Positions 5,691 to 13,135 are shown, counted from the first letter of the stretch. The stretch is DNA of 39,887 nt from Thermoplasmata archaeon (GCA_020054495.1 JAHWGK010000025.1:1-39887), one strand, 5' to 3'. Program-made: numbers and translations. Notes: a model not told the origin generated them from the sequence alone.

Positions 5691-5722
5691 GCGGATATGA
5701 TCTAGTGGCTATGATGGCCTCA
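5691..5722 (+). pseudogene. 5' fragment of a tRNA-Gly gene
   Basis: GCGGATATGATCTAG (5691-5705) is identical to the first 15 nt of the intact tRNA-Gly at 7486. The D-arm continues as TGGCTATGAT (intact: CGGTTATGAT) and then GGCCTC, after which similarity ends. So the acceptor 5' strand and D arm are present, but the anticodon, T arm and 3' acceptor strand are missing. Nothing nearby could supply the other half in a normal tRNA fold. It is a broken copy, not a functional gene. Confidence 0.75.
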
Positions 5723-5911
5723 TTATCTCTTAATTTTTCGACGAAAAATTCGACGAATAATTCAGCGATATTTTCCACGAACTCAATAAAACCTTTCTTT
5801 TTTCTTTTTAAATAATGACAAAATAATTCAAATTTCGAAAAACAAAATGATTAATAAACAAAAATAATATCTCGGTCGATTATGACAAAAAAATATTTAT
5901 GGTGATTATAT
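5723..5911. other. Gene-free AT-rich stretch
   Basis: No convincing gene was seen. The notable piece is a pair of short direct repeats TTCGACGAA at about 5747-5770. An ATATTTATGG stretch (5893-5902) just upstream may be the TATA region for the small gene at 5912. Confidence 0.4.
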
Positions 5912-6091
5912 ATGAAATATGAGATCCATCGATTCGATATTAATATGAATAAAGATCAAGATAAATTGAAGCTGTTTTTGAATAATCTAAAAGGAGATGT
6001 AGTAGCAATAATTCCAAATGTCAAACCAACCTTCAAACCAATGGGAGCAACAGCAAAGGTAGATTTTCTCTTGATTGTTGAAAAATTATAA
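5912..6091 (+). CDS. Conserved-looking small protein (59 aa)
   Basis: ATG 5912 to TAA 6089-6091 encodes 59 residues: KYEIHRFDINMNKDQDKL, then a helix FLNNLKGDVVAIIPNVKP and a final strand KVDFLLIVEKL. The alternating strand-helix-strand pattern and the VVAIIPNV and VDFLLIVEK phrases look like a compact ferredoxin-like alpha/beta fold of the kind seen in small widespread uncharacterised proteins. No catalytic or metal-binding residues are evident. Coding character is supported by the ordered amphipathic pattern and lack of low-complexity codons. It is a single-gene unit in the region between the two tRNA-Gly copies. Function unknown. Confidence 0.7.
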   Translation: MKYEIHRFDINMNKDQDKLKLFLNNLKGDVVAIIPNVKPTFKPMGATAKVDFLLIVEKL

Positions 6092-6110
6092 TAAAAATTT
6101 AAAGAATATG

Positions 6111-6133
6111 TAGGGGACGAGATTTGAACTCCA
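6111..6133 (-). pseudogene. tRNA 3'-end-like fragment (T arm plus acceptor strand)
   Basis: Read on the minus strand: TGGAGTTCAAATCTCG then TCCCCTA. The TTCAAAT T-loop with a partly paired stem (GAG/CTC) followed by a 7-nt CCCC-containing acceptor strand is tRNA-like. Two stem pairs are broken, and no 5' half, D arm or anticodon arm is found beside it. It shares GACGAGATTTGAACT (plus strand) with the repeat at 7359-7386. Confidence 0.45.
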
Positions 6134-6166
6134 TTTTACCGGTAAAAAATATTGGTTCCCTTCTGT

Positions 6167-6337
6167 TTAGGATTTTTTGGCTTTCCATGGTGAGGATGTA
6201 GCAATTAAACAAATTCCTACAATACCTATAACAATTGCAATACCTGTTGTTCTTTCACCAAATAGACTCCCCTCAAACATTATGACAGCGCCTATTAATG
6301 CCAATATAATTCCTATTACAAATAACACTTTGTTCAT
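6167..6337 (-). CDS. Small two-helix membrane protein (56 aa)
   Basis: From ATG at 6337 to TAA at 6167 it encodes MNKVLFVIGIILALIGAVIM, then FEGSLFGERTTG, a second hydrophobic helix IAIVIGIVGICLIATSS and a basic end PWKAKK. Two transmembrane helices (about 3-20 and 32-48) with the GxxxG-like glycine pattern, and a positively charged tail, suggest a small integral membrane protein. Similar two-helix proteins occur in archaea without known function. It lies on the opposite strand from its neighbours, with a tRNA-3'-like fragment just beyond its stop. Confidence 0.65.
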   Translation of the reverse strand: MNKVLFVIGIILALIGAVIMFEGSLFGERTTGIAIVIGIVGICLIATSSPWKAKKS

Positions 6338-6426
6338 TGTAGCCAACCAATGAATGATTTACTTATAAACTTTAATTTTATTAATAAAAAGATGTTATGT
6401 AACTGTGATTTGGAGGAGGTGAATAA

Positions 6427-6879
6427 TTGGAGATTAAACATTACAACATGATTAAGTTGATGGATTTTATATTCATTTTTTCTGCTATTATTTTTAATAT
6501 TTCAGTAAGTCTAGTGTATCTTTCAACTAAATTTGATAACATGTTGCTCTTGCAGGTGAGCGGTTCAATTGTCATTGTTCTCATAGTTCCTTTCAGCGTC
6601 ACTTTATATGGATATATAAAAAAGGATGCAAAAAGAAGGATTATCATACCTCATATTGTTATTCTCTTCTATCTATTTCTGGAATTATTATTAGACTATA
6701 TTCTTATGATTCCATTTCGGAATATATTATTACTTCATATACCATATATTATAGTCTTTTATACCGCTGAGTTTAGTATGGTTGGTGTTTCTTTTGAAAG
6801 AAACCGGAAGATGGGCTTTGTGGTGCTTTTAACATTCTTGATTTTGATAGGTTGTCTGATCTACTTGTATATGAGTTAA
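6427..6879 (+). CDS. Four-helix membrane protein of unknown function (150 aa)
   Basis: Hydrophobic segments lie at about 10-33, 38-62, 73-97 and 100-117, with a further one at 130-149, so four to five transmembrane helices. A cytoplasmic basic loop (KKDAKRR) follows the second helix. No family motif is recognisable. The start is the TTG at 6427: it is preceded by a strong Shine-Dalgarno GGAGGAGGTG (6412-6421) at correct spacing, and there is no ATG in frame before residue 10. It ends 3 nt before a direct repeat (6882-6909) that also lies after the next small gene. Confidence 0.7.
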   Translation: MEIKHYNMIKLMDFIFIFSAIIFNISVSLVYLSTKFDNMLLLQVSGSIVIVLIVPFSVTLYGYIKKDAKRRIIIPHIVILFYLFLELLLDYILMIPFRNILLLHIPYIIVFYTAEFSMVGVSFERNRKMGFVVLLTFLILIGCLIYLYMS

Positions 6880-6881
6880 AT

Positions 6882-6909
6882 ACATCCATCAGACAATATG
6901 AGATTTGAA
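6882..6909. repeat. 28-bp direct repeat, left copy
   Basis: ACATCCATCAGACAA then TATGAGATTTGAA. It differs from the copy at 7359-7386 at three adjacent positions (TAT against GAC). Read on the minus strand it has the TTCAAATCTC tRNA T-loop-like core. The two copies bracket the gene at 7027-7323. Confidence 0.65.
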
Positions 6910-7026
6910 TACGCTCTTAATGGTAAAAATGAGTTAGGTTTGTTTGGTTTTCTCCGAACAATGTCCACAGCTATAAATATAAAAATGAAAATACCATCGA
7001 TGTATTGCAGACAAGGTGAAAAACAA

Positions 7027-7323
7027 ATGAAAGAAAAAGAACATACAAATGTTGGAATTGCATCAATTATCTTAGGAATATTAGGTCTCATTCTCTATTT
7101 CATAGGTTTGTTTTTCTATTCATTCGTGGATAATAGACTTTATGGAATCATTATTGGAATAATTCTAGGTATCATAGCAATAATTCTTGGGTATTTGGCG
7201 AAAAAGCAAGGAGATATTTATGGAACCTACGGGATTTCACTTGGCGTTTTAATACTTATTATTGGAGTACTTACATTCTTACTTACTACTCCTGCTTATG
7301 TTGAGACTGGTTACTCTACTTAA
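7027..7323 (+). CDS. Small membrane protein, DUF4190-like (98 aa)
   Basis: After a short charged start (MKEKEHTNVG) come three hydrophobic helices: IASIILGILGLILYFIG (11-27), a second at about 40-57 (IIIGIILGIIAIILGYLA) ending KKQGD, and a third at 68-87. The repeated glycine-rich pattern, then ALKxQG-type KKQGD and GISLGVL, is typical of DUF4190-like small membrane proteins. The start is ATG 7027 rather than the longer upstream frame: GGTG at 7015-7018 gives a ribosome site and a TATA-like CTATAAATATAAAAA lies at 6970-6984. It is flanked by a 28-bp direct repeat on both sides and followed by a hairpin. Confidence 0.7.
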   Translation: MKEKEHTNVGIASIILGILGLILYFIGLFFYSFVDNRLYGIIIGIILGIIAIILGYLAKKQGDIYGTYGISLGVLILIIGVLTFLLTTPAYVETGYST

Positions 7324-7326
7324 TGC

Positions 7327-7348
7327 GAAATGTTCACAGAAACATTTC
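7327..7348 (+). terminator. Hairpin after the small membrane protein gene
   Basis: GAAATGTT (7327-7334) and AACATTTC (7341-7348) form a perfect 8-bp stem over a 6-nt loop, 4 nt after the stop. No poly-T follows; an RNA 3' end role is plausible. Confidence 0.45.
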
Positions 7349-7358
7349 AATCATCCAC

Positions 7359-7386
7359 ACATCCATCAGACAAGACGAGATTTGAA
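7359..7386. repeat. 28-bp direct repeat, right copy
   Basis: ACATCCATCAGACAA then GACGAGATTTGAA, 25 of 28 matching the copy at 6882. The inner GACGAGATTTGAACT also matches the fragment at 6111-6133. It sits 100 bp before the intact tRNA-Gly. Confidence 0.65.
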
Positions 7387-7448
7387 CTAATCGTTATTAA
7401 AAGAATTTAGATTCTTAACGTTTTGGCCAATATCATAAAGCACGGAAA

Positions 7449-7460
7449 AATATATAAATT
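7449..7460 (+). promoter_or_regulatory. TATA box of the tRNA-Gly gene
   Basis: AATATATAAATT at 7449-7460 lies 26-37 nt before the first base of the tRNA, the usual archaeal spacing. Confidence 0.65.
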
Positions 7461-7485
7461 ATGACTTGATTTTTCTCCTGTTGAC

Positions 7486-7557
7486 GCGGATATGATCTAG
7501 CGGTTATGATAGTGGCTTCCCAAGCCACTCACCCGGGTTCAAATCCCGGTATCCGCA
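7486..7557 (+). tRNA. tRNA-Gly, anticodon CCC
   Basis: A complete cloverleaf can be folded: acceptor GCGGATA (7486-7492) with TATCCGC (7550-7556); D arm ATC...GAT; anticodon stem GTGGC/GCCAC around loop TTCCCAA with anticodon CCC at 7519-7521, reading GGG; T arm CCGGG/CCCGG with loop TTCAAAT; discriminator A at 7557. No intron and no encoded CCA. It is 72 nt long. A TATA box lies upstream. Two partial 3' copies lie downstream at 11165 and 13089, and a 5' copy lies at 5691. Confidence 0.93.
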
Positions 7558-7627
7558 CTTATATTTGGAAGTAGCTCTGCTAAATACGTAACATATGCAT
7601 CCGAGAAGAAAAAATGAGAAGTTATTT

Positions 7628-9211
7628 TTAAAATAGCTTCCACACATTAAACTCATATTTTGCAATATTACCTGTTTCATCGTAAGCCATAACTTTCAGA
7701 ATACTTTTACCAAATAGCTTTCCTCCACTCCAAGTCCATTGATAATCAGGCTCAGTTATGGTTTCCTTTAATACGTTATTTACATAAAACTCGACTTTCA
7801 TAACATCAGATGGGTTATCAGCATCGATTATAACGGTTATCTTTCCAAGGATAATAGTGTTTTTTGAGAGCGGGAAGAGTTGGGTATTAAAAATATATAG
7901 ATAATTTTCCTCTGGTTTTAACAACTGAACAGAAGGAGGAGTAATATCAACATATCTATTAGTATAAAAATCCCAATTAGATTGTTGCTGAATAGACCCG
8001 GTTACTAATATCCTATCCTCACTGTCAATTGCAACACCATTAATAAAACCAGTAATACCAGGTCGTTTCATGCATATCTCGTTACCATCCTTATCATAGA
8101 TTATTGCACATTGTTCATAATTTGAATCTCCAAAAAAATCGCTTCCTCCAACTGTTACGATATTACCTTGAGGATCAGTGGATACATCGTCAGCAGCATT
8201 ATTGTATCCACTGTCAAATTCCCGTATCCACAATAAATTACCCTGTTTATCACATTTTATAGTGTACCATGTACCAGATTCGCTAACAGAAGAATAACTC
8301 TGACCTGTTAAAATGATATTTTCATCATTATCAAGAGCTATTGCATTGGGTTGACGTCCCCCGTACCTATGTACAGATATTTTATTTCCATGAGTATCAT
8401 ATTTAATGATACAATACCCTTGACCAAAGAATGATGCACTCATTCCACCAACGATAATATCATCATTAGAATCCACTGTAACATCTGTGCCAATAGATAA
8501 AAGATCATCAGTAAAAGTTTGATTCCAAAGTATTATACCATTATTATCCATTTTCAAGGTCCAACAGTTGAATTCCAATGCATCAAGATAACCGTAACCT
8601 CCATTTATTATTATATTATCCTGTGAATCAACGGTTATTCCTCCAGGATAATTATTAATCGCATTATGGAAGGTCAAATTCCATTGTTCTATACCCTCTT
8701 TGTTATATTTAACTACACGAAGATATAATCTGAGATTTTCCAGATCACCATAAGACGTCCAATTAAAACCAAATAATATTATATCATCAGATGCGTCTAC
8801 TGTAACATCCCATGCAAAATCGTATGATCCGCTATCAAAAGTAACATTCCATAGTTCATTTCCTTCACTATCATATTTAACTGTAAGAAAATCAATCTCT
8901 TCACTTAAAAAATTTGATATGTACCCTGAATATCCAGTGACAATAATATTACCCTGAGAATCAATTGCTATTGCGCTAGCAGAATCCTCAACTCCGTTGT
9001 CAAATATCTGCGGCCAACCAGAGTCTTTCATGTAATTAACTATTTTTGGAACAAGAAGATTATGAGGGACGTGAAAGACAGTTATTGGTTTAATTTTTAT
9101 ATCAATTTTTTCAGCTTCCGAAACACCACTTGGCATAAAAATACTTGTTAGCAAAAGCATAGTTACTAGCATAATTAATATCATTTTTTTCTCAATTTTT
9201 CCTTTACTCAT
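7628..9211 (-). CDS. Secreted beta-propeller (SBBP-repeat) protein with a C-terminal Ig-like domain
   Basis: A signal peptide (KKMILIMLVTMLLLTSIFMP) leads into about seven repeats of the type DSQGNIIVTG...YDxxGNxLW, the SBBP beta-propeller repeat (roughly residues 75-430). The C-terminal 100 residues (about 430-527) contain VMKVEFYVNNVLKETITEP and SILKVMAYDETGN, an Ig-like adhesion fold. Such propellers mediate binding rather than catalysis. The ATG at 9211 is chosen because AGGTGG lies 5 nt before it; a GTG at 9220 in frame is also possible. The start overlaps the end of the upstream C25 peptidase gene in ATGAGTAA, so the two are translationally coupled and probably act together at the cell surface. 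Confidence 0.8.
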   Translation of the reverse strand: MSKGKIEKKMILIMLVTMLLLTSIFMPSGVSEAEKIDIKIKPITVFHVPHNLLVPKIVNYMKDSGWPQIFDNGVEDSASAIAIDSQGNIIVTGYSGYISNFLSEEIDFLTVKYDSEGNELWNVTFDSGSYDFAWDVTVDASDDIILFGFNWTSYGDLENLRLYLRVVKYNKEGIEQWNLTFHNAINNYPGGITVDSQDNIIINGGYGYLDALEFNCWTLKMDNNGIILWNQTFTDDLLSIGTDVTVDSNDDIIVGGMSASFFGQGYCIIKYDTHGNKISVHRYGGRQPNAIALDNDENIILTGQSYSSVSESGTWYTIKCDKQGNLLWIREFDSGYNNAADDVSTDPQGNIVTVGGSDFFGDSNYEQCAIIYDKDGNEICMKRPGITGFINGVAIDSEDRILVTGSIQQQSNWDFYTNRYVDITPPSVQLLKPEENYLYIFNTQLFPLSKNTIILGKITVIIDADNPSDVMKVEFYVNNVLKETITEPDYQWTWSGGKLFGKSILKVMAYDETGNIAKYEFNVWKLF

Positions 9212-11000
9212 TATAACCACCTACCATTAGAGTTGGATCACCTAGTAAAATAAATTCCTCAACTGTAAAGGGATCCTCAAAAATATTATGTAAATAGTCA
9301 TTTTGAGATGCTACCAACATCTCAGCAACTCTAATACCTTCTGCATAATTTTTAAAGAACTGTAAACATAGATAACCACTTCCTGCTTGAGGTCCTTCTT
9401 CATTAACCATTGAAAAAGCAACTCTAGTTGCACCGATTGTTGCTATTGCCCCTCCTATTGTTTTTTTAGCAAAACTCCAAGCAAAACAAGGAAGGGGATA
9501 TTGAATAAATGGAAGTTTAAGCAAATCACCTAAAGTATAGTCTAATCTTGCAGTAAGACATGCATCAAAATATACAATTGGAAATTTATCTTTATTCCAA
9601 AGACCTAGCAAATGAAGGGTATTATATAAAATCCATTCTTCGTTATTTGGGGGATGAGTGCCAATACCACCCTCAAATCCATGACCTGAATACGCTACAA
9701 ATCCAGCACCATTATTTATTGCTTTGTTAAGAAGAGAAGGCGTAAAAGTACCATCAGATGTGTATAACTTATTCGGGGTGAAATCAGGCATAGTTTTTTC
9801 GATTTCATCAAGTGTTACCTCCCCTTCATAAATACTTCCATATGGGTGAGTATCACCACCACATAAAATAATATTTTTAAACCAACTCTTATCATATGTT
9901 GTTTTTTCATAATTAATTATTTTTTTAATTGTATAATAAACTTCAAAGCTATTTTTACATGCAAGACGTCCTATGTAAACATCTGCATATAAGTCTACAA
10001 CATCATCATTATCCTGCCAAAATTCTCCAAAACGTCCATTACCATTTGTATCCCAGGATGAAAAACTGCCATTTGGAAAAAAGATATCAGCATAATACAA
10101 ATCAGTTAGAACGTCCATTTCACCAATCCAAGTTGTTCTAATAGGCAACTTATTGATATCTCCAACAAGTAAAATATAACTAGTTCCCCATTGTTCTAGA
10201 GCATCTTTTATGAAAAATTTAATTTTTTCAGGGTCATCCCTACCTTCGACAGGGAAATATTCACCACTGTATATATCCTCGAGTGTAGCAATTTTTGAAG
10301 AGATGCCATACTCGTTCTTATGAGTAACAAGAGGTTGTAACTGTTTTGAAAAAGAAGAAGGAGTAATTATAACAAGAGAGTTATTATTAGTAAATATTTC
10401 AGTTATAGAAGGTTTTTCATAAATAACTTCTATCTCTGCATATTCAATAAACTCAAGAACGCTTTCATCAGGTATATAGCGTACGGGAAAAAAATGGACG
10501 GTAAAAAATGTTACATGTTTACCATTATCTAATCCCCCTCCAGTTTTATAGGAAAAACAATCCTCAAGATATGATTCATCAATAAAAGGCTTAATGCAAA
10601 AATTATTATTTTTTACTTGGCAAATATTACTACTTTGCAATTGAGATTCAGGAGCAGGGCATACATTCTTAGAAAGATGAATTTTTTTTGGTGGTGAGTG
10701 AATGCAGTTAACATCAATAATTTTTGTTCTAAAAGGAAATGTATTTACAATTGAATAAAAAGGAAGCATTGGCTTCTCTGGAATTGTTAAAAACTCGTTT
10801 GTTTCTTTTATATTTACTTTTACATATTGACCACAATCAATAATTTCAGGATATGAAGAGCAGATAGTAAAATTCCAAGTCTCAAAATTACTATTCTCCA
10901 CCTTTACGATATCTTTTTTTTCCCTTTGAGATAAAGCAACAATATTAGAGCTGCTTATAACTATCATTCCTACAGTAAGTAGACAAAAATATTTATTCAT
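9204..11000 (-). CDS. Secreted C25 (gingipain-like) cysteine peptidase (598 aa)
   Basis: Signal peptide at 1-22 (CLLTVGMIVISSSNIVAL). Residues about 30-200 form a propeptide-like beta domain. The C25 catalytic domain begins near SLVIITPSSF (208-217). GTSYILLVGDINKLP, the Ca-binding-like DTNGNGRFGE (317-326), and YADVYIGRLA are family marks. The catalytic dyad is visible as His440 in AYSGHGFEG and Cys481 in VYFDACLTA. C25 peptidases are extracellular endopeptidases often specific for Arg or Lys. Start ATG at 11000 follows GGAGGC by about 8 nt. A hairpin lies in the probable 5' leader. It is the first gene of a two-gene operon with the propeller protein and lies inside the segment bounded by tRNA-Gly copies. 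Confidence 0.88.
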   Translation of the reverse strand: MNKYFCLLTVGMIVISSSNIVALSQREKKDIVKVENSNFETWNFTICSSYPEIIDCGQYVKVNIKETNEFLTIPEKPMLPFYSIVNTFPFRTKIIDVNCIHSPPKKIHLSKNVCPAPESQLQSSNICQVKNNNFCIKPFIDESYLEDCFSYKTGGGLDNGKHVTFFTVHFFPVRYIPDESVLEFIEYAEIEVIYEKPSITEIFTNNNSLVIITPSSFSKQLQPLVTHKNEYGISSKIATLEDIYSGEYFPVEGRDDPEKIKFFIKDALEQWGTSYILLVGDINKLPIRTTWIGEMDVLTDLYYADIFFPNGSFSSWDTNGNGRFGEFWQDNDDVVDLYADVYIGRLACKNSFEVYYTIKKIINYEKTTYDKSWFKNIILCGGDTHPYGSIYEGEVTLDEIEKTMPDFTPNKLYTSDGTFTPSLLNKAINNGAGFVAYSGHGFEGGIGTHPPNNEEWILYNTLHLLGLWNKDKFPIVYFDACLTARLDYTLGDLLKLPFIQYPLPCFAWSFAKKTIGGAIATIGATRVAFSMVNEEGPQAGSGYLCLQFFKNYAEGIRVAEMLVASQNDYLHNIFEDPFTVEEFILLGDPTLMVGGYNE

Positions 11001-11032
11001 CTAATATGCCTCCTTCTAATACTTAAAAATTG

Positions 11033-11045
11033 AGAGGCCGCCTCT
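11033..11045 (-). promoter_or_regulatory. GC hairpin in the probable 5' leader of the C25 peptidase gene
   Basis: AGAGG, loop CCG, CCTCT lies 33-45 nt upstream of the C25 ATG. A TTAAATATC box at about 11077-11086 (minus strand) would place the transcript start near 11058, so the hairpin would fall inside the leader. Read on the plus strand it is followed by TTTTT and could end a plus-strand transcript instead. Confidence 0.35.
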
Positions 11046-11164
11046 TTTTTCATATCCTTTTCTCCCCCGATATTTAAGATTACAAATATTAATAAAGATT
11101 GGGCTTTTAAATCTTTTTGTTAATAATATTCTTCAATTATAAATTACAAAATTTTCATTAATTG

Positions 11165-11210
11165 AGTGATTTCAAAGCCACTCACCCGAGTTCAAATCCC
11201 GGTATCCGCA
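11165..11210 (+). pseudogene. 3' half copy of tRNA-Gly, likely attachment-site scar
   Basis: Aligned with the intact tRNA at 7486, this 46-nt piece starts at the anticodon stem (AGTGATTTC, changed and one base shorter in the loop) and continues AAGCCACTCACCCGAG then TTCAAATCCCGGTATCCGCA, with one change in the T stem. It ends exactly at the tRNA 3' end. There is no 5' half. Duplication of the stretch from anticodon arm to 3' end is the known pattern left by tRNA-directed archaeal integration (SSV-type). Confidence 0.8.
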
Positions 11211-11223
11211 TAACTTATTTTAA

Positions 11224-12945
11224 TTAATCATATGGATTTCTTTTAGATCGCCAGTCGAAATTAAGGTAAGGAATCATTCTATGACCAATATTACCCTTAA
11301 TTATTTTAGGAAGGAATCGTAGCCAATCATTCCAATAATTACCTTTCCATTTATTTGAAAACGCATTGTAAATGTAGGCTTGCTGAGTGTTATTAATAAA
11401 ATTGTTACTTGCGATACGGTTTTTGTTTGATTCAGCAATTTTTATTCCAATGCTATTGTTTCTAATTGTGTTTTTTCCATTTATGACATTTCCATCTGAT
11501 GATCCCGTAAGATAAATGCCACATTCTCCATTATCACTGATTAGATTACCTTTAATTTTTGAAAATTCACAGCGTTGCATCTTTAAACCCATCTCAGAGT
11601 TCAATATAATCGTATTACCTGTTATTTCATTATAATTAATCCAATGTGCGTAAATACCTTCTCGGTTATTTTTAATAGCATTATCTTGAACAATACTCCA
11701 AGCATCTTCATAAGCATAGTTCAAGAAAAGTCCAATATCATTATTTTTAATTATATTATTTAGAATGGTTACATTTGATTTTAAAGTAAGTGTTTTAATA
11801 CCAGCGTTAAATGGTTGTGACCCACTATTTTGAACGGTAAAACAGGATATTTTAACTTTTGGTTCAGAAATTGTTACTACATCCCCTGTGCCCCCGCCAT
11901 CAATTATTGTAGTTTTTGGATTTTCACCAATTAATTTAACTGTTTTATTTACAATAACATTTTCATGGTATGTTCCATTCATAACATATATACAATACCC
12001 TGGATAGACTTCATTAATCGCACTTTGAATAGTCTTATATGGATACTCTTTGCTTCCATTCCATGGGCCTACTGTATTATCATCATCGACATATGCGATT
12101 GGAAATTGACCATAAACACCAGTTATATAGAATGATTTTTTTTCAATAGCACATTCTCCATACTTAATGTTAAACCATCCTTCATCATTGATATTTGTTC
12201 CCCAACTATTTTTAACAATCCAATAACCCGGATCATCATTATAACCCATGATACAAACATAATGCGGACCTCTTACTCCACCCCATCTGTGCTGGTATAT
12301 CCCTTTCGTATAATACATAAAATCATCATACACAAGAAAGTAGGTTGGAACTGGTCCATTTTCAATCAATGCAGTTTTGATTTGAATTGGATCTTCCTCA
12401 AGATAATACCAATCCGAAATTTTTACAGTTCTGTTTTGCCAATCCGGAGATGTTGTGTTTAAAGGATACTGATATTTATCACGCGGATATGGCCAACAGG
12501 CCTCATCAGGCATACCATACTCCTTAAGAAACTTAGTATCATTTTCAGGATATGAACCCCAATCAATCACACCTCCACTAAAAAAGAACAAATGAGCCTC
12601 GGATAAATCACAATCAAATGGAAAACCGACTTCAATCTGAACCATTGCTTCAAGACCAGAAGTAAGTGCAAATGATTCACAGCTAGGATAACCGTATTGA
12701 TTTTTTACTGGTGTTGAAAAATCAATATCGCCAGGAATACCATGTCCATTTTCATCTAAATCTGCAGAACGCCAACTAAAAGATGACGGAAGATCTTCCA
12801 GTGGTTCCAGATTGATATATTTACCCTGAGTAGTAGGTCCAATAAAATTTTCTGATTTAATTTGTATACCTGTTACGATAGGGAAAATAGTGCTTCCAAG
12901 TAAAAGAATCACACAAAATACAAGTATTAAGGTCTTTGTTTTCAT
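11224..12945 (-). CDS. Secreted papain-family (C1A) peptidase fused to a NosD-like beta-helix (573 aa)
   Basis: Signal peptide at about 1-26. The C1A domain spans about 55-275: oxyanion Gln83 and catalytic Cys89 in KNQYGYPSCESFA, His228 in RGPHYVCIMGY and Asn246 in VKNSWGT. A right-handed parallel beta-helix follows (about 285-555), opening with YVDDDNTVGPWNGSKEYPYK and carrying repeated NxI, NNxIGI and SNNFINN rungs typical of NosD/CASH repeats. The end, IPYLNFDWRSKRNPYD, resembles tails of similar secreted archaeal proteins. The peptidase would digest protein outside the cell while the helix binds polysaccharide or surface. ATG 12945 is preceded by GGAGA. It is the only gene between the tRNA fragments at 11165 and 13089. 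Confidence 0.88.
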   Translation of the reverse strand: MKTKTLILVFCVILLLGSTIFPIVTGIQIKSENFIGPTTQGKYINLEPLEDLPSSFSWRSADLDENGHGIPGDIDFSTPVKNQYGYPSCESFALTSGLEAMVQIEVGFPFDCDLSEAHLFFFSGGVIDWGSYPENDTKFLKEYGMPDEACWPYPRDKYQYPLNTTSPDWQNRTVKISDWYYLEEDPIQIKTALIENGPVPTYFLVYDDFMYYTKGIYQHRWGGVRGPHYVCIMGYNDDPGYWIVKNSWGTNINDEGWFNIKYGECAIEKKSFYITGVYGQFPIAYVDDDNTVGPWNGSKEYPYKTIQSAINEVYPGYCIYVMNGTYHENVIVNKTVKLIGENPKTTIIDGGGTGDVVTISEPKVKISCFTVQNSGSQPFNAGIKTLTLKSNVTILNNIIKNNDIGLFLNYAYEDAWSIVQDNAIKNNREGIYAHWINYNEITGNTIILNSEMGLKMQRCEFSKIKGNLISDNGECGIYLTGSSDGNVINGKNTIRNNSIGIKIAESNKNRIASNNFINNTQQAYIYNAFSNKWKGNYWNDWLRFLPKIIKGNIGHRMIPYLNFDWRSKRNPYD

Positions 12946-13088
12946 TTTTAATATCTCCTTATTTAGTAGTATCTATAACCATAGGTATGTTTTATATTAA
13001 GTTTTAATTTAATAATATATAAATATTTCTTTTAATAAATTTTCTGAAAAATGGTAAAGTATTTATCCACATTATTATTGGAATTATG

Positions 13089-13110
13089 CGGGTTCAAAAC
13101 CCGGTATCCA
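13089..13110 (+). pseudogene. Short tRNA-Gly 3' end copy (T arm plus acceptor strand)
   Basis: CGGGTTCAAAACCCGGTATC then CA: the T stem pairs perfectly (CGGG/CCCG) and the acceptor strand begins TATCC like the intact tRNA-Gly, but its last bases differ. No anticodon arm precedes it. It is the third 3' copy in the same orientation and marks the right limit of the region containing inserted peptidase genes. It starts 25 nt before the DUF4314-like gene. Confidence 0.65.
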
Positions 13111-13135
13111 TATAACACATACTGGAGTTGGAAAA

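Noticed and set aside
5660-5790. Minus-strand frame of about 40 residues with an amphipathic helix, starting near a GTG about 5780
   Set aside because: It runs across the tRNA-Gly fragment in reverse, so part of its sequence is tRNA-derived. No ribosome site or family resemblance.
6898-7026. Longer N-terminal extension of the small membrane protein gene at 7027
   Set aside because: The extension starts inside the 28-bp direct repeat and above the TATA box at about 6970-6984; the ATG at 7027 has a ribosome site and gives a sensible membrane protein.
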